Below are positions 1 to 12,325 of a DNA stretch of 64,000 nt, piece after piece. Where the stretch lies: NCBI GenBank assembly GCA_019321725.1, contig CM033106.1, forward strand, positions 14,730,551-14,794,550, in the 5' to 3' direction. How positions within the stretch are numbered: position 1 is the first letter of the stretch; each line of letters begins with the position of its first letter. The notes under the pieces were generated by a model that had not been told where the DNA came from, made no database searches, and saw nothing but the letters and a program-made list of their open reading frames with translations. The translations under genes were made by a program, and so were the position numbers. This stretch comes from Paulownia fortunei (taxonomy: Eukaryota; Streptophyta; Magnoliopsida; Lamiales; Paulowniaceae).

Positions 1-76
1 ATGCCCTCTCATAAAAATAGGGAAATCCAATTTCCTAGCGGGTTTCAATGCCCTCAGACAACATCTCATGGCCTAC

Positions 77-378
77 GACTCGTGAGACATCCACTAATAT
101 GATTCCAAGGTAGGTAACTTTTACCAATTACATCACCATGTAACCCTAAAAAATATTTCGCCTCACCGTTCGTATAGACCCATGACTCATGTGACATCTA
201 TACTACTTAGTGTGTAGTCATTAACCCACCAACCTTGATTCGATGATAATTGATCATGGATGTTCCATGACTCGTGAGACAATGCCGCAATCAAATTATG
301 AAAGAATCCGATTACATCTTATGTATAAGGAGATGATGATCCCCATTCTTCCAAAAAATAACCCACGACTCATGAGAC
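77..378. repeat. Four dispersed near-palindromic GACTCRTGAGAC motifs
   Basis: The 12-mer GACTCGTGAGAC or a close variant occurs at 77-88, 184-195 (GACTCATGTGAC), 269-280 and 367-378 (GACTCATGAGAC). Starts are 107, 85 and 98 bases apart. The core CTCRTGAG is almost self-complementary. The DNA between copies is only loosely similar, so this looks like decayed tandem units of about 95 bases or a repeated cis element in the leader of the element. Function unknown. Confidence 0.6.
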
Positions 379-1632
379 AATATTTTTCAATGATCGATTC
401 TCCTAATCCTACTCCTATTGGTGGAAGGCAAGGTTGATTAAATCTCATTTCAAATCATCATTTTAATTGACTTAATATTGATTAACTTGAACATTTCAAG
501 TGAGGGATTTTGGTTTGCAAGACCTCATCACATTTTAATTATCTTGTTTAGGTGATCTACCCTAACATGCATCAACATACATCATAAGGATAAATAACCA
601 CAAGATAATATAAAACCTAGCATGCCAATCTACCACATGGATGATCTTGAGCCCTCAATCACATGATGCACATAGTGCATCACACAATTGGATTATTATG
701 TGAGAATTAAAAGGAAAATCCCATCTATTACATACATCACCATGCATATATGGCCTTTAATGCCTTGAACTCTTCATTCTCTTCTCCAATGCTTCATGGA
801 AGGGCCTCCAAAGCAAAAGAAAGGAAAGACTTCACCTCCTAAGCAACTCTACTCTCATTACAAAGGGGAAAGGAGGCATACAAGCCCCATTTAATTACAT
901 ACCATAATAAACAAATAGAATAAAACCATTTTATAGGCTTAAGATCATCATGTCCATCCATTCAACATTCATTCATTCATCACATAAATAACATAAAATG
1001 TTAAATTTATCGAGTAGACTTAATATGGATTAGTCACACTTTAAATCAAGCAATGAAACTAAGCATCAAAAACTGTAAAATAATTTGAAAAAAAGAATGT
1101 TTTGTGCATCTGGACAATCCAAAAATTGTATAACACTTATACAATGGAAACTAAACAAAAAAACACAAAAATAGGATAAAATTACAGCTGTAAAATCACC
1201 ATGAAGTCAGTTTCAAAAACTGATTTCATACACTGTTTGGATGAACAGTAACACGAACAGTACATGAATAGTACCGAGAACAGTACGTCAATAGTAACGT
1301 GCAATCGAACGATCCGATTTTAATTCTGTAAAATTTCCTATATTCCTAGAGATGTTTTAAATATTTTAAAACAACAAAACCAATTTTCAAAGTGCTAAAA
1401 AATTCCATATTTTTTATTTTCTTTAATGTGTCAAAAATCAAGCAAAAATTCAATCGCATTGAATTGTAATCACTAAATCTTATTTAGCAACTTGTGAATC
1501 CATATATAATCAACATCATACAACAACTATTCCACGATTCTCAACTCATCACATGAATTAAACATGAAATTCAATAAATCATCAACATATGAATCATTCA
1601 AAACTTAATCCAATTAAGTGTGGTATGAGATG

Positions 1633-1644
1633 GCTCTGATACCA
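1633..1644 (-). other. Primer binding site, initiator tRNA-Met type
   Basis: Read on the minus strand this is TGGTATCAGAGC, the usual PBS of plant copia and many gypsy elements, matching the 3' end of initiator tRNA-Met. It lies two bases from the LTR end at 1647, so the element is transcribed leftwards. Confidence 0.85.
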
Positions 1645-1646
1645 CT

Positions 1647-3674
1647 TGAAGAATATAGATGATATTTATGCGGAAATCAAGGGTTTGATTGGATAGATTT
1701 CAAATTTTTTGATCTGATCACAATATCATATAGATCTACCTGGATCTCACAATACCATACTATATTGTGTGAAATCAAGAAAATAGGAAGAATATTACCT
1801 CAAGATGAACTTCTTGATTGAAGATGATGATGATGATCCTTAGCTTTCCTCAGGTTTTGATTCTCCAATCCAATCTTTAAGTGAGAACTCCAAGTCCACA
1901 ACTCCAAAAATCTCCAAGAGATGTTAACACACACCTCAAGATTGAAACACTCCAAGAAAGTTACTAGGATTCTCTTAGATGAGAGATTGTTGTACGGTTG
2001 ATAGCTTGAGAGAGATGGAGAGAATTATTGTTGTTCCCCACTTATCACACTAATTCACATACTTTATAATTGTATATCTATACAATAATGTACATTTGAT
2101 TATTGTATGTCTATACAATAATGCACATTTAATTATTGTATCTCTATAGTGTGAATTTTCTTCTTTGTCCATAGGCATCAAAAGACATTTCTCTCCTTGA
2201 CCATGGGCCTCCAAATAAATCAATGAGCAAATTATTTAGGCCTTAATTTGATTTAATCTAATTAAACAAGACTTGGCCCAACATAGTTAGTGATTGATTA
2301 AATAGATCCTAGCATAACTATTGGACTATTGGCTCATGGACCCGATTAAGTAACTCTTAATTAATTGGTCCACAATCAACTCTTTAATTGTAGAAATTCT
2401 TTGGCCAATAATTAATAATCTCTTATTAATCAATTTAATTCTTAAATTGATTAGTTCAATTTATCTAATAAATTGTTCTAGCCAATTATCGATTAATCCG
2501 ATTAACCAATAAAACTTCCTTCAACTATGTCATATCTTATCTCTTGTGTAACAACCGATAATTTGTGTGTGACCCCTGTGGTCCACTAATTAATTAGACA
2601 TGGGCTCACAACTCCTTGCGATTTAATTATTGATTAATTAAATTATTCTTCTGATTAATTGAACTACTTTCCAATTAACCACTCATCAGATTAATCTCTA
2701 TTAATCCTTGAGTACCTAATCTCCGAAGGATAATCATTCTAGCTATACGAACTTCAGAGCCCAAGAATTTGATAAATTAATATATGTGAACCTTTTATTC
2801 TCTACGAGTGTCATGTAAATACGATTCTTCCATTTATTATCTCCCAGTCTCGACCTAGGGTTAAGATATTGATCGACACCCGAATAGTCATGATAACTAT
2901 GAATATATTCTTATTGTTCGACTCTTCGTGACTGTTACCTTTTTGGAATCTCCTTTCAAATAAGTCATATCACCTTGCGCAATGATTTTCATAAATCGAG
3001 TAATATAAAACTAATAGGAGATCAACTCACTCTACAATGTGAGCAAATGAATCATTTCTTGGAACTCACATGTCTTCAAGCATAAGTTGAATGCACCACG
3101 AGTACATCCACATAGGCTTACTAAGAGTTAGGATACAGACAAAAGCTCAAACACCCATGAACAAGACAACCGTGGAACCTCAAGTCAAAGGACTAATAAT
3201 ATGCACTATCGTAAGTATAGAGAAATTCCATTGCCGATGTGCCATTATGGCTATCTTATGGTTTCTCTAGTTGGAGCCCTCGGTGAACTCTTACTCTAAA
3301 GAGCACCTGTTGATGTGTACCGATGTCAATACACTGTTTACCTATGAAACGGGGTAAATTCCAACTCCTTGGTATATACATCATCAATGCAAGTCTATCT
3401 AAATCTATGATGTACTCATTCTCATAGATTCTATGACTTGGAGTATTTTGAGATTACGACCGTAGAGACTTGTTTCATGATCATTACCAAAAGTGTACTG
3501 ACCAAGTCCTATAATCTAATGCGATCTCGAGGACTTTATTTAAATATATTCATAGAGGAAATTATGCATAAGATGAAGATGGCCATGTAAAAAGATATCA
3601 ACTAAATAAAGATTATATTACAGTAGAGTAGTTTACAGTGCAATTATAATTAGCTGTGGGGCACTAGTCCAACA
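1647..3674 (-). repeat. LTR (about 2.0 kb) of the minus-strand LARD-like element
   Basis: On the minus strand the LTR starts TGTTGGACTAGTGCCCCACA at 3674 and ends in CA at 1647, directly followed by the PBS. It is the 5' LTR of its element. The outer boundary cuts into copia-1 integrase sequence, so it inserted after copia-1. The expected 5-base target duplication on this side would be CGTGC (3675-3679); its partner is outside the window. No coding sequence is visible in the LTR. Confidence 0.75.
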
Positions 3675-4858
3675 CGTGCTTCATGTCCCGATATGAACTA
3701 GAACCTTATTAGTGGAGAACTCTTTGGAATACCTGTAATCAAGCCTGTGTTTGAGTCCGGGAAGCTGATTTTGTTTGTAAATAATACTTTTGTTGGAAAA
3801 GTTTACTCTAGTGAATGAATGGTCAAACTATGTCATTATAACATTGATAATGATAATGATAATAATAATACTAATTCTTTTGTTTACATGCTTGAGTCTA
3901 TTAATTTATTACAGAATAGATTAGCACATATAGGGAAAAACACTATTAACTGCATGGTGAAAAATGGCTTAATTTTATATGATATTGATAATCTTGTTAA
4001 ATGTGAAATTTGTGTTAAGTCTAAAATGACTAGAAAGCCTTTTCAAAGTGTTGAAAGAAATTCTCAATTTCTTGAACTAGTGCATTCCAATATTTGGGAA
4101 TTAAATAGCATGTTAAACTACACGAGGTAATAGGTATTTTATTGCTTTCATAGATGATTGCTCTTGATATACATATGTACCTTTTATTGTATAAAGATAA
4201 AGCTTTTAATACATTTAAGGTATATAAAGCGGAAGTAGAAAATCAACTAATTAAGAAAACTAAAATACTTTGGAGTGATAGGATGGAGAATATTTTCCTA
4301 GTGAGTTTAATTCATGTTGTGGAGAAAATGGTATAATTCATCAATGTTTTGCATCTCGTACACCTAAACAAAAATGGTTTAGCAAAAATAAAGAATAAAA
4401 CTTTGTTAGAGATGATAAATGCCATGTTATTATATGCAAAATCATCTTTTAATTTATGGGGGGAAACACTACTTGCAGCATGTTATATAATTATTTGAAT
4501 TCCTTAAAAGAAGAATAACACTTCTCCATATGAAATATGGAAATGAACAAAACCTAATATAGCTTATTTTAAATTATGGGGGTGTGTTGCATATTGCAAG
4601 AATAAGGATCCTGAAAGGACTAAGTTGGGTCCTAGAGGGATCAAATATGCTTTTCGAGGTTATTCTACAAATAGCAAGGCATATAGGTTTCTAAATTTGG
4701 AGTCTAATGTTATTATAAAATCCAGAGATGTGGAGTTCATTGAGAATTTATTAACTTTGGATAATAATTCTCAAACTTTTAGTAAAGAAACTTGAGAGGA
4801 GTTTCCTAAATGTTCACAATAAGAACCATCATCTAAGATGGTTGAAAATTCAAATGAA
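3675..4858 (+). pseudogene. copia-1 pol remnant: GAG-pre-integrase and integrase part
   Basis: Degenerate Ty1/copia polyprotein. The GAG-pre-integrase block with the HHCC-type zinc region is visible from about 3885 (residues like LLQNRLAHIG, then CEICVKSKMTRKPF at about 4000-4040). The start of the integrase core follows (ELVHSNIWE, then FIAFIDDCS in another frame near 4135-4170). A further block at about 4455-4800 reads like the integrase C-terminal region (SPYEIWK, LWGCVAY, then GYSTNSKAYRFLN). Several stops and frameshifts break it, so no protein is expected. The 5' LTR and gag are missing, cut off by the LTR at 1647-3674. The element resumes at 10666 after a nested insertion. Confidence 0.8.
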
Positions 4859-4863
4859 CCTCG
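4859..4863. other. Target site duplication CCTCG, left copy
   Basis: CCTCG here is repeated at 10661-10665, exactly outside the two LTR ends of the Tat/Athila-like element. This fixes the insertion point inside copia-1 pol. Confidence 0.9.
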
Positions 4864-6361
4864 TGTTGGTGTTTATTTTGCAAACCACAAGTGCACAGTG
4901 TCAAGTTTTAATACAACGGTGAGTTGAGTATTGTATCCACTAGGATTGTAATAAAAAATTACACTAAGTACCGTAGTTCAAATAGTCTCAATTTTATCAA
5001 GAAAATCAAGTGATGATTGGTAGATAAAGTAGAGTAAGATAGAGAATGCAAAGACAAAAGTGGAGTTCTTAGAAGCAATACAACTAACACCTTATGAGCA
5101 AGAAATTCTAGAGGAACGACTTATCTAATTATCATCTATATTCTTCCTTCCAAAACATACCAATTCAAGTCAACAACACATGCAAGTTAAGAATTCCTAT
5201 GCTCATCAATTCCCTCTCTCGAGTGTCGAATTGACTAAGAGTTCTAACATGAATTTTGACATCTCTATAAAAATCTATAAAAGTTCAATAAATTCTTTTC
5301 AAAACTTCAAAGGTTTCTTAAGCTTCTCAACTCTATGATTCTTGGGTTGTGTTATCTTTATGATCATGTATAATCTCCCCTCTCTCGAGTATCGAATCTC
5401 ATACATCAAATAATCTCAATTAATGGCCAAATAATCAAGATGCAATAGTATTCAAGATAACACAAACAAGATGAATAACTTGAACTAATAATGATTGGAA
5501 CTCAAAACATAAGATCAAATAAGGTTACATCATCCTCTAGAAAGAAAAGTTTAGTTCCTCATGGATAAATACAATTTCAAGAAATATATAAGAAATAACA
5601 TGGAAATTGTTTACTAATTTGTGAAGTGAGAGGAATGGCTGAAGTTCTCCTTGTTTCCAAGAATGGCTTCCTTGGTTGATGTAAATTTTCTCTTCAACTT
5701 CTCAAGATGATTGTTCCATTTTCTTCTATCAAGAGTCTTCCAAAAAAACCCCAAAATCTTTCCCTTCTTTTCTTGGTTGTTCCCCTATTTTTTATCTCCA
5801 CCAAAATTCTCCCTTTTTGCAAGTTGTTGCCAACCTATTTCTTAGCCATCTTATCCTATCTTTTAGCAATCATTTTCCTCTTTTTGGCTTTATTTTTATT
5901 TATTTTATGACATTTTTTTAGCCTATAAAATCTTGTTCAAGTGTTTCCTATCATATCTCCTTTATTTCCTTAAAATTAGGTGGAAAAAAAAATTAGACGG
6001 CGTGCAGGAAATATGACCATGTTGGGGGCATGCTAAGACCATGTTGGGGGCATGCTCAGACCATGCTGGGGTATGCATTTTGTGGTGAGGCATGCTCAAA
6101 CCATGCCACGACATGCACCTTTGTGCTTGTTTTTCTTCATTTTTAAGCCATGCTACGACATGGTATGACTGTGCCGCGGCATGCTTCATTTTTTTTCCAT
6201 ATTTTGGCTTGTTTTGTCCCTTATTTTCCTTTTTGACTTGTATTTTAGAGAGTTGTTCTGTAATGCATCAAAACACGTATAAAAACTAGATAAATTACTC
6301 GATATCAATCAAATAATTAATCTAGAAGTACTTAATTTGTTGGTATAAAACCAACTTATCA
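4864..6361 (-). repeat. 3' LTR of the nested Tat/Athila-like element
   Basis: On the plus strand it runs from TGTTGGTGTTTATTTTGC to CAACTTATCA, so on the minus strand it starts TGATAAG, a common start for this lineage. It pairs with 9157-10660 along its length but the two differ by many substitutions and by the size of the CATGC-rich block at 6010-6190, so the insertion is not recent. Confidence 0.88.
6010..6190. repeat. CATGC-rich imperfect repeat block inside the LTR
   Basis: Repeated units of the kind GACCATGNTGGGGGCATGCT (about 6015, 6037, 6058) are followed by further CATGC, CCATGCCACGACATGC and GCCGCGGCATGC words. The partner LTR has a shorter, rearranged version (about 10317-10490). 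The block is rich in palindromic GCATGC words and could fold. It may be the variable U3/R part of the LTR; no function is shown. Confidence 0.6.
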
Positions 6362-8109
6362 AATACCCTTAAATTTGAAGATTTGCTTGTCCTCAAGCAT
6401 CAAACGTGAATTTTCAATAACAACTCCTCTATGAATCAAGTTACCAAAGTCAAGAAAGATTTTTCTAACATTTTATCTCAAAAGATTAGAAAAATATACC
6501 AAGTTTACATTTTAACATGCATATTGGTTTCACCTAACTTTATGATCTTGTATGCGTGAGTGTGAAAGTAGTAGTTTATCAACTTGCATTTATCATCCGG
6601 ATAGATTTATAAAGCTAACTACTCCTATTTGATCCTCTTTTGAACTGCTTATCAAACTTCATAGGCTTGTTTTTCACACTAATCTCCACTAATGTAGATA
6701 GATCATAGCATCAAAGATCAAACTGAATTCCAAAGCTTGTATTGTGAAGCTTGAGTAAAGATGGGAAAATATGAAAAATTGTAGCTTAAAATTACCCATT
6801 TTATACTATCATACTAGAACCTTTATGAATGAGCACCAACTTCTTCATTAATCCCTTCATTTTTCTTTATTGAATATCCCATTTTTCTTCTTTTTTTTAT
6901 CTTGAATTACCCCAAAACTCATTTCTTTTATTATATGCAATGGGGATCTATTTATTTTAGGGAGTTCAAATCATACACCTCAATTCAGAATCTCTTCATT
7001 TTCATCATTTTTCAATCTTTTCTTCTCTTTATTTTTGTTTTTTGTTTTTAAAACAATTCATTCAAGAATGATTGTGTAAATGAGAGAAAAAAAGGGTCAA
7101 AAATTAAAAAATTTCATAAAGCTCGATAATGTGTATGGGTGTCTAAAGAATTGCTTCAATATGCTCAAGAGGGGACACTATAGAATAATTCAAGTATAGG
7201 TTGGCTTCAAAGGCTCAAACAGCCCCAAAAATGGCATAAATCATCTCCCTAATGCTATACCACCTAGGATTTCGCATCGACTTGTGATCAAACAAGTTTT
7301 AGAGGTTGGTGGGATAATTTAGGAAATAATTAGACCTTACAAACTGTGTCTAAATAATTAAATATAACTCAACAAACTACTTAGTGCATCAAGATTCACA
7401 AGACCTCATAAAGTAAATAAAACCAATTTTTGATGTTTAGACACGTAAACAAACGTACATATTCTAATATTCACTTTTTTTTCAAACATGCACATAGTTC
7501 ATCACTAAACTTGACAATCAATAAATTAAACAAGTCAATGAATTAAGCTCAACAAGCTATAAACAAGCATTAAACTTTTCAAGCAACACACAATTATCCT
7601 AAACTCTTGAACTTCCCCCCTCCAAACTTAATATAAGCATTGTCCTCAATGTTTAAAGAAATAAAGCATATAAGAAGGGAGAAATAGAAAACTTCCCTTT
7701 CAAATAGATGATGCCCTTGGAGTCCATGGAGATTAACACATATTACCAAGGAGATATCCATCTACATAAGAAAAATGAGACATAAATGCACATGAGCTAT
7801 TCACAAAAGTGAAAATGCAATTGAAGCAACGCAATAGCTAAATAAAAGAAAGCTCGACATGCCTAAATCTAGAAATAGAATATACTTCAAAAACTAACTA
7901 AGAAATTATTCAAAAGCAGAGGAAACAAAGGGTTTAGGTTGCCTCCCAAGAAGCATTTGGTTTATAGTCGTCAGCCTGACTATCTTCTTTACTCATCCTG
8001 GATCTAAAAATAAATGTTCATCAGGCCACGTCTTTGTGTGCTCTAAGAGTGTAGGTGATCCTTTTGGATAGGTAAGGTGAGGATGATCTGGAGTAGCATC
8101 AAGGGCCTT
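6362..8109 (-). other. 3' non-coding part of the Tat/Athila-like element with polypurine-like tracts
   Basis: Between the protease remnant and the 3' LTR there is about 1.7 kb without a usable reading frame. On the minus strand it ends AAGGGTATT next to the LTR. A stronger purine run sits further inside at 7613-7625, next to a GAGGACAATG-like phrase. The same arrangement (inner purine run, long spacer, PPT, LTR) recurs at 51531-53097 and is typical of Tat/Athila elements as I know them. RT, RNase H and integrase are absent. Confidence 0.6.
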
Positions 8110-9006
8110 TTAGACATCAACAAGTATATCCCCTATTACTGCGAATGGTCTTCCAAACATGGTAAAGATATACCTATCTTTTTCCATATTAAAAATGAAA
8201 AAATATGTAGAGCATAAGAATTGGTCACCATTCCCAAACATATCTTGAGTCACCTTAGTAGGCCTCGCTCCATCTAGTGCATGCTTTCTAAAATTAAACA
8301 TTGAAATTGAATTAGTGTTTGCATCTAGATCACATAATGCTATTTCACAAGTATAGTTTCCAATTGAATAAGGGATAATGAAACTCCCTGAATTGGTAAG
8401 AACTTGAGGTGTCTTCTCTTGCAAGATGGCATTGCACTTTTCAATAGTTTCGCACTCCTCCATTTGTTGTTGTTGTGAGATGTTGTCCTCCTTATCCACC
8501 ATAGAGTTTGGTAGAGCTTTGCTCTTCTTGAGAAGTTGGATGGAGCTCTCTTGGATTTGTATCACTTAGAAAGTTTTCTTTATTCTATCTTTGCTTAGCA
8601 GATCCTCCAATGATGCCTTTTTTTCACCTACTAGAGGATTGGGATTTGATGGATTATTGTAACCTAGTGGGGGTTGAAGCACATTTTGAATGTTGGCATA
8701 AGAAAAATTCTCATGATTTCTATACCCCGGATTGTAGTGAGTAGGTAATTGATTTCCCTTGAAATTGAAATTATGATTATTGACAAAGTTTACCTGCTCA
8801 TTACCTTTGGTTTTCATAAATGAAGTGCTAGTGGATGCCATATAATCCATTCCTTGATAAGCTCCATTAGAAGTCCAAGTTGCAAATTGGTTTGAAAGAG
8901 AAGAAATTTGTACAACTAATTGTGTAAATGAATCTACCTCAAGAACACTGGCTACCTTTGTAATAAAAGACCTCTTGAAAGGCCATTGATAGCTATTAGT
9001 AGCCAT
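8110..9006 (-). pseudogene. Tat/Athila-type gag C-terminus and retropepsin remnant
   Basis: One reading frame runs from 9006 down to 8110 with a single in-frame stop at 8566-8568. The first part has the asparagine-rich end of Athila-type gag, with the phrase HYNPGYRNHENFSY. After the stop, the frame shows a retropepsin-like block: SGSFIIPYSIGNYTCEIALC, then CDLDANTN where active enzymes carry D-[TSL]-G-A, then a late GRPFAVIGDILVDV strand typical of the domain. The catalytic-loop Gly is replaced, so the protease is probably dead. The N-terminal gag is missing: the PBS is only about 130 bases upstream. Family assignment rests on these phrases and on the LTR/PBS type. Confidence 0.78.
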
Positions 9007-9131
9007 CTCCTCAAGACTCCTAGCTTTACGTATACAAATACGTATAATTCAAATTATGGGAAGAAAGTAAAAATAACTAAACTAAAATCAAGACAAAGTT
9101 ATAATAATATCAATGCAATTATGATAAAACA

Positions 9132-9150
9132 ATCCCTGGCATTGGCGCAA
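9132..9150 (-). other. Primer binding site of the Tat/Athila-like element
   Basis: On the minus strand it reads TGCGCCAATGCCAGGGATT, six bases after the LTR end. It resembles the TGGCGCCGTTGCCGGGGA-type PBS of Tat/Athila elements with a few changes. Confidence 0.75.
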
Positions 9151-9156
9151 AAAATT

Positions 9157-10660
9157 TGTTGGTGTTTATTTTTCCAACCGCAAGTGCACAATGTCAAGTT
9201 TTAATACAACAGTGAGTTGAGTATTGTATCCACAAGGATTATAATGAAGCATTGCACCAAGTACCGTAGTTCAAATAGTCTCATTTTTATCAAGAAAATC
9301 AAGTGATGATTGGTAGACAAAGTAGAATAAGATAGAGAATGCAAAGATAATAGTGGAGTTTTTAGAAGCAATACAACAAACACCATATGAGCAAGAAATT
9401 CTAGAGGAATGACTCACCTAATTATCACATATGTTCTTTTTTCCAAAATATACCAATTCAAGTCAGCAACATATGTAAGTTAAGAATTCCTATGCTCATC
9501 AATTCCCTCTCTTAAGTGCTGAATTGACTATGAGTTCTAACATGAATTCTATAAAAATCCAAGAATAAAACCCTATAAAAGTTCAATGAATTATTTTTCA
9601 AAATTTCTAAGGTTTCATATGCTTTTCAACTCTATGATTCCTAGGTTGTGTTATCCTTATGATCATGTATAATCTTTCCTCTCTCGAGTATCAAATTTCA
9701 TATGTCAAACAATCTCAATTAATGGCCAAATAATCAAGATGCAATACTAAACAAGATAACACAAACAAGATAAATAACTTGAACTAATGATGATTGAAAC
9801 TCAAAACCTAGGATCAAGTAAGATTACATCATCCTCTAGAAAGAAAAGTTTATTTCATCAAGGATGAATACAATTTCAAGAAATATATAAGAAAGAACAT
9901 AAAAATTGTTCATCAATTTGTGAAGCGAGAGGAATGATTAAAGCTCTCATTATCTCCAAGAATGGCTTTCTTGGTTGATGCAAATCTTCTTTTCAACTTC
10001 TCAAGATGATTGCTCTATTTTCTTCTTCTAAGAGTCTTCTAAAAACCCCCTAAAATCATCCTCTTCTCTTCTTGGTTATTCTTCCTGTTTTTTATCGCCA
10101 CCAAAACTCTCCCCTTTTGCAAGTTGTAGTTAACCCATTTCTTAGCCATCTTGTCTCCTATTTTAGTAATCATTTTTCCTTTTTTTAGCCTTATTTTTCT
10201 TTATTTTATGATATACTTTTTAGCCCATAAAATATGGTTCAAGTGTTTCCCATCATATCTCCTTTATGCCCTTAAAATTGGGTGAAAAGAAAAAGTAGAC
10301 CGCGTGCAAGAAATGTGACCATATTGGGGAATGCATTTTAAGCTGAGGCATGCTCACTACATGCTAGCTACTGGACTAGCATGCTATGACATGCTCAAAC
10401 CATGCCGTGACATGCACTTTTATGCTTGTTTTTCTTCATTTTTAGGCCATGCAGCAGCATGGTATGACTGTGCCGTGGCGTGCCTTCATCTTTTTTATAT
10501 TTTTAGCTTGGTTTATCCCTCATTTTCCCTCTTGACTTGCATTTTGGAGAGTTATTCTATAATGCATCAAAACATGTATAAAAACTAGATAAATTGCTTG
10601 AGATCAATCAAATAATTAGTCTAGAAGTACTTAATTTATTTGTTTAAAACTAACTTATCA
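9157..10660 (-). repeat. 5' LTR of the nested Tat/Athila-like element
   Basis: Starts TGTTGGTGTTTATTTTTCC on the plus strand and ends CTTATCA at 10660, followed by the target duplication CCTCG (10661-10665). It is 1504 bases, close to the 1498 of its partner. Its CATGC-rich block is shorter and arranged differently. Confidence 0.88.
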
Positions 10661-10665
10661 CCTCG

Positions 10666-12325
10666 AAGATGCAAAAGAATCCAAAAAGTTAAAACTTTAG
10701 GATTAGATGAGGTTACTTATTTCTATTTTCTTAGTAGAAGAAACTAGGAAGAAAGTCACAAGAGCAATACCAATTGCTCTTCAAAGTTGAAAGTGATCTT
10801 AAAAGCTATAAGAAGCTATGGCATTTAGAGATGCTACTTTCTGGAAGGATGCTATTAATGATGGGCGGAATTCTATAATATCAAACCACACTTGGGAACT
10901 TGTCAATTTACCACCTAGTTCTAAACCTATTGGTTGTAAATAGGTGTTTAGAAGGAAATACCATAGTTATGGTAATCCTCTAACATTCAAGGCTCAATTA
11001 GTAGCTAAAGGATATCAACAACAAGAAGGGATTGATTATTTTAATAGGTTCCTCTAGCTAGAATAACCACTATAAGGATGTTGTTAGCTTTAGCTTCTAT
11101 ACATTTATGCTCATCAAATAGATGTCAAAATGACATTATTAAATGGTGATCTTGGTGAGGAGGTTTATATGGAGCAACCAAAAGGGTTTGTTCTATCGAG
11201 AAATGAATGTAAAGTGTGCAAATTAAATAAGTCCTTGTATGATTTGAAACATGCACCCAAAAAATGACATGGAAAGTTTGATAATGCTATTCTTTCAAAT
11301 GGCTTTGGTTCATAATACTGTTGATAAATGACTGTATGACGAAATATGTGATAATTGCATTATATTTGTATGTCTATATGTTGATGACATGTCAATTATT
11401 AGTAATGAGATAAAAGGCATTTTAGAAACAAAGAGGTTTCTATCTTCCACTTTAAAATGAAAGATATTGAGCAAGCGGATACCATTTTAGGTATCAAAGT
11501 TACAAGACATAGTAGGGGTTATGAACTTAGTCATTTGCATTGTATTGAGAAAATGCTTGACAAGTTCAAACAATTGAATATTAAGGAAGCAAGTACCTCA
11601 ATTGATCCAAGTATAAAACTTGTGAAAAATAATGGAAGAGATATAGCCCAACTTGAGTATGCAAGTGATATTGGTAGTCTCATGTATGCTATACAACGTA
11701 CAAGACAGCATTATTGCATTTGCAATTAGTAAATTAAGAAGATTTACTAGCAATTCCAATGGTGAGCATTAGAGAGCTACTAAGAGAGTTTTTGGATATA
11801 TTAAGAAAACCAAAAACCTAGGCTTGGACTATACTAAATTCCCTACTATTATAGAAGGATATACAGATGCTAGCTAGATATTAAGTGTATGAGACAATAA
11901 CTTTACTTCAGGTTGGGTGTCTACTCTATGAGAAAGTGTAATTTCTTGGAGGTCTAAGAAACAAACTTGCAAACACATCTAACCATGGAATCTTAATTTA
12001 TTCCCTAGCATAAATGGGAAAGACGCAGGGTGGCTTCAGGATCTTCGCTATGAGATTCCATTGACATAAAAAAATTCAACTTCAATATCAATTTTGTGTG
12101 ATAGTCAAGCCACTTTAGCCTGAGCTTGTAGTAAGATTTATAAGCGAAAGTCTAGACATATAAGTCTAAGACATGAATATGTGAAGAAATTTATCAAAAG
12201 TGGTATTATTTCTCTAAGAGAGAATGTTAAATCAAGTGAGAATTAGTTGATCCATTTACTAAGCCTCTGTCGAGAGAGTTAGTAAAATCAGCATTGCAAA
12301 AGATGGGATTAAAAATCCATAGTTA
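10666..12325 (+). pseudogene. copia-1 pol remnant: reverse transcriptase and RNase H
   Basis: Continuation of the copia-1 polyprotein. RT begins near 10815 (FWKDAI, NHTWELVNLP, then the KAQLVAKGYQQQEGIDYF block near 10990-11040). The catalytic motif YVDD is intact at 11377-11388. A longer open part at 11457-11729 carries the ILGIKV and LEYASDIGSLMYA region. RNase H follows in fragments (DSQAT at about 12100, then SRHISLRHEYVKKFI). Stops and frameshifts occur throughout, so this is a pseudogene, joined logically to 3675-4858 across the nested element. Confidence 0.85.

Larger units (their letters stand above)
1..1646 (-). mobile_element. Internal region of a large non-coding LTR element (LARD-like), partial
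   Basis: This stretch lies on the internal side of the minus-strand primer binding site at 1633-1644, so it is the 5' internal region of an element that continues beyond the left edge. I find no gag or pol motif in any frame. It holds short repeated motifs (77-378) and otherwise AT-rich, low-information DNA. A 2-kb LTR with no coding next to the PBS fits a large retrotransposon derivative that depends on partner proteins, but an ordinary element with a long leader is not excluded because most of the interior is outside the window. Confidence 0.5.
4864..10660 (-). mobile_element. Tat/Athila-like LTR retrotransposon, gag-protease only, nested in copia-1
   Basis: Complete in outline: LTRs at 4864-6361 and 9157-10660, a 2795-base interior, a PBS at 9132-9150 on the minus strand, and a 5-base target duplication CCTCG. 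The interior keeps the C-terminal gag and a retropepsin remnant but has no reverse transcriptase, RNase H or integrase, so it is non-autonomous. The polarity follows from the PBS and from the minus-strand coding remnants. It interrupts copia-1, so it is younger than that element. Confidence 0.85.

Noticed and set aside
1631..1644. TGGTATCAGAGC-type sites considered as tRNA gene fragments
   Set aside because: They match only the 3' end of tRNA-Met, sit at LTR borders and lack the rest of a tRNA; they are primer binding sites.
5962..6289. Cys/His-rich open frames on both strands in the LTR
   Set aside because: They are translations of the CATGC repeat block; Cys and His follow from the repeated words. 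The partner LTR does not keep the same frame on the minus strand.
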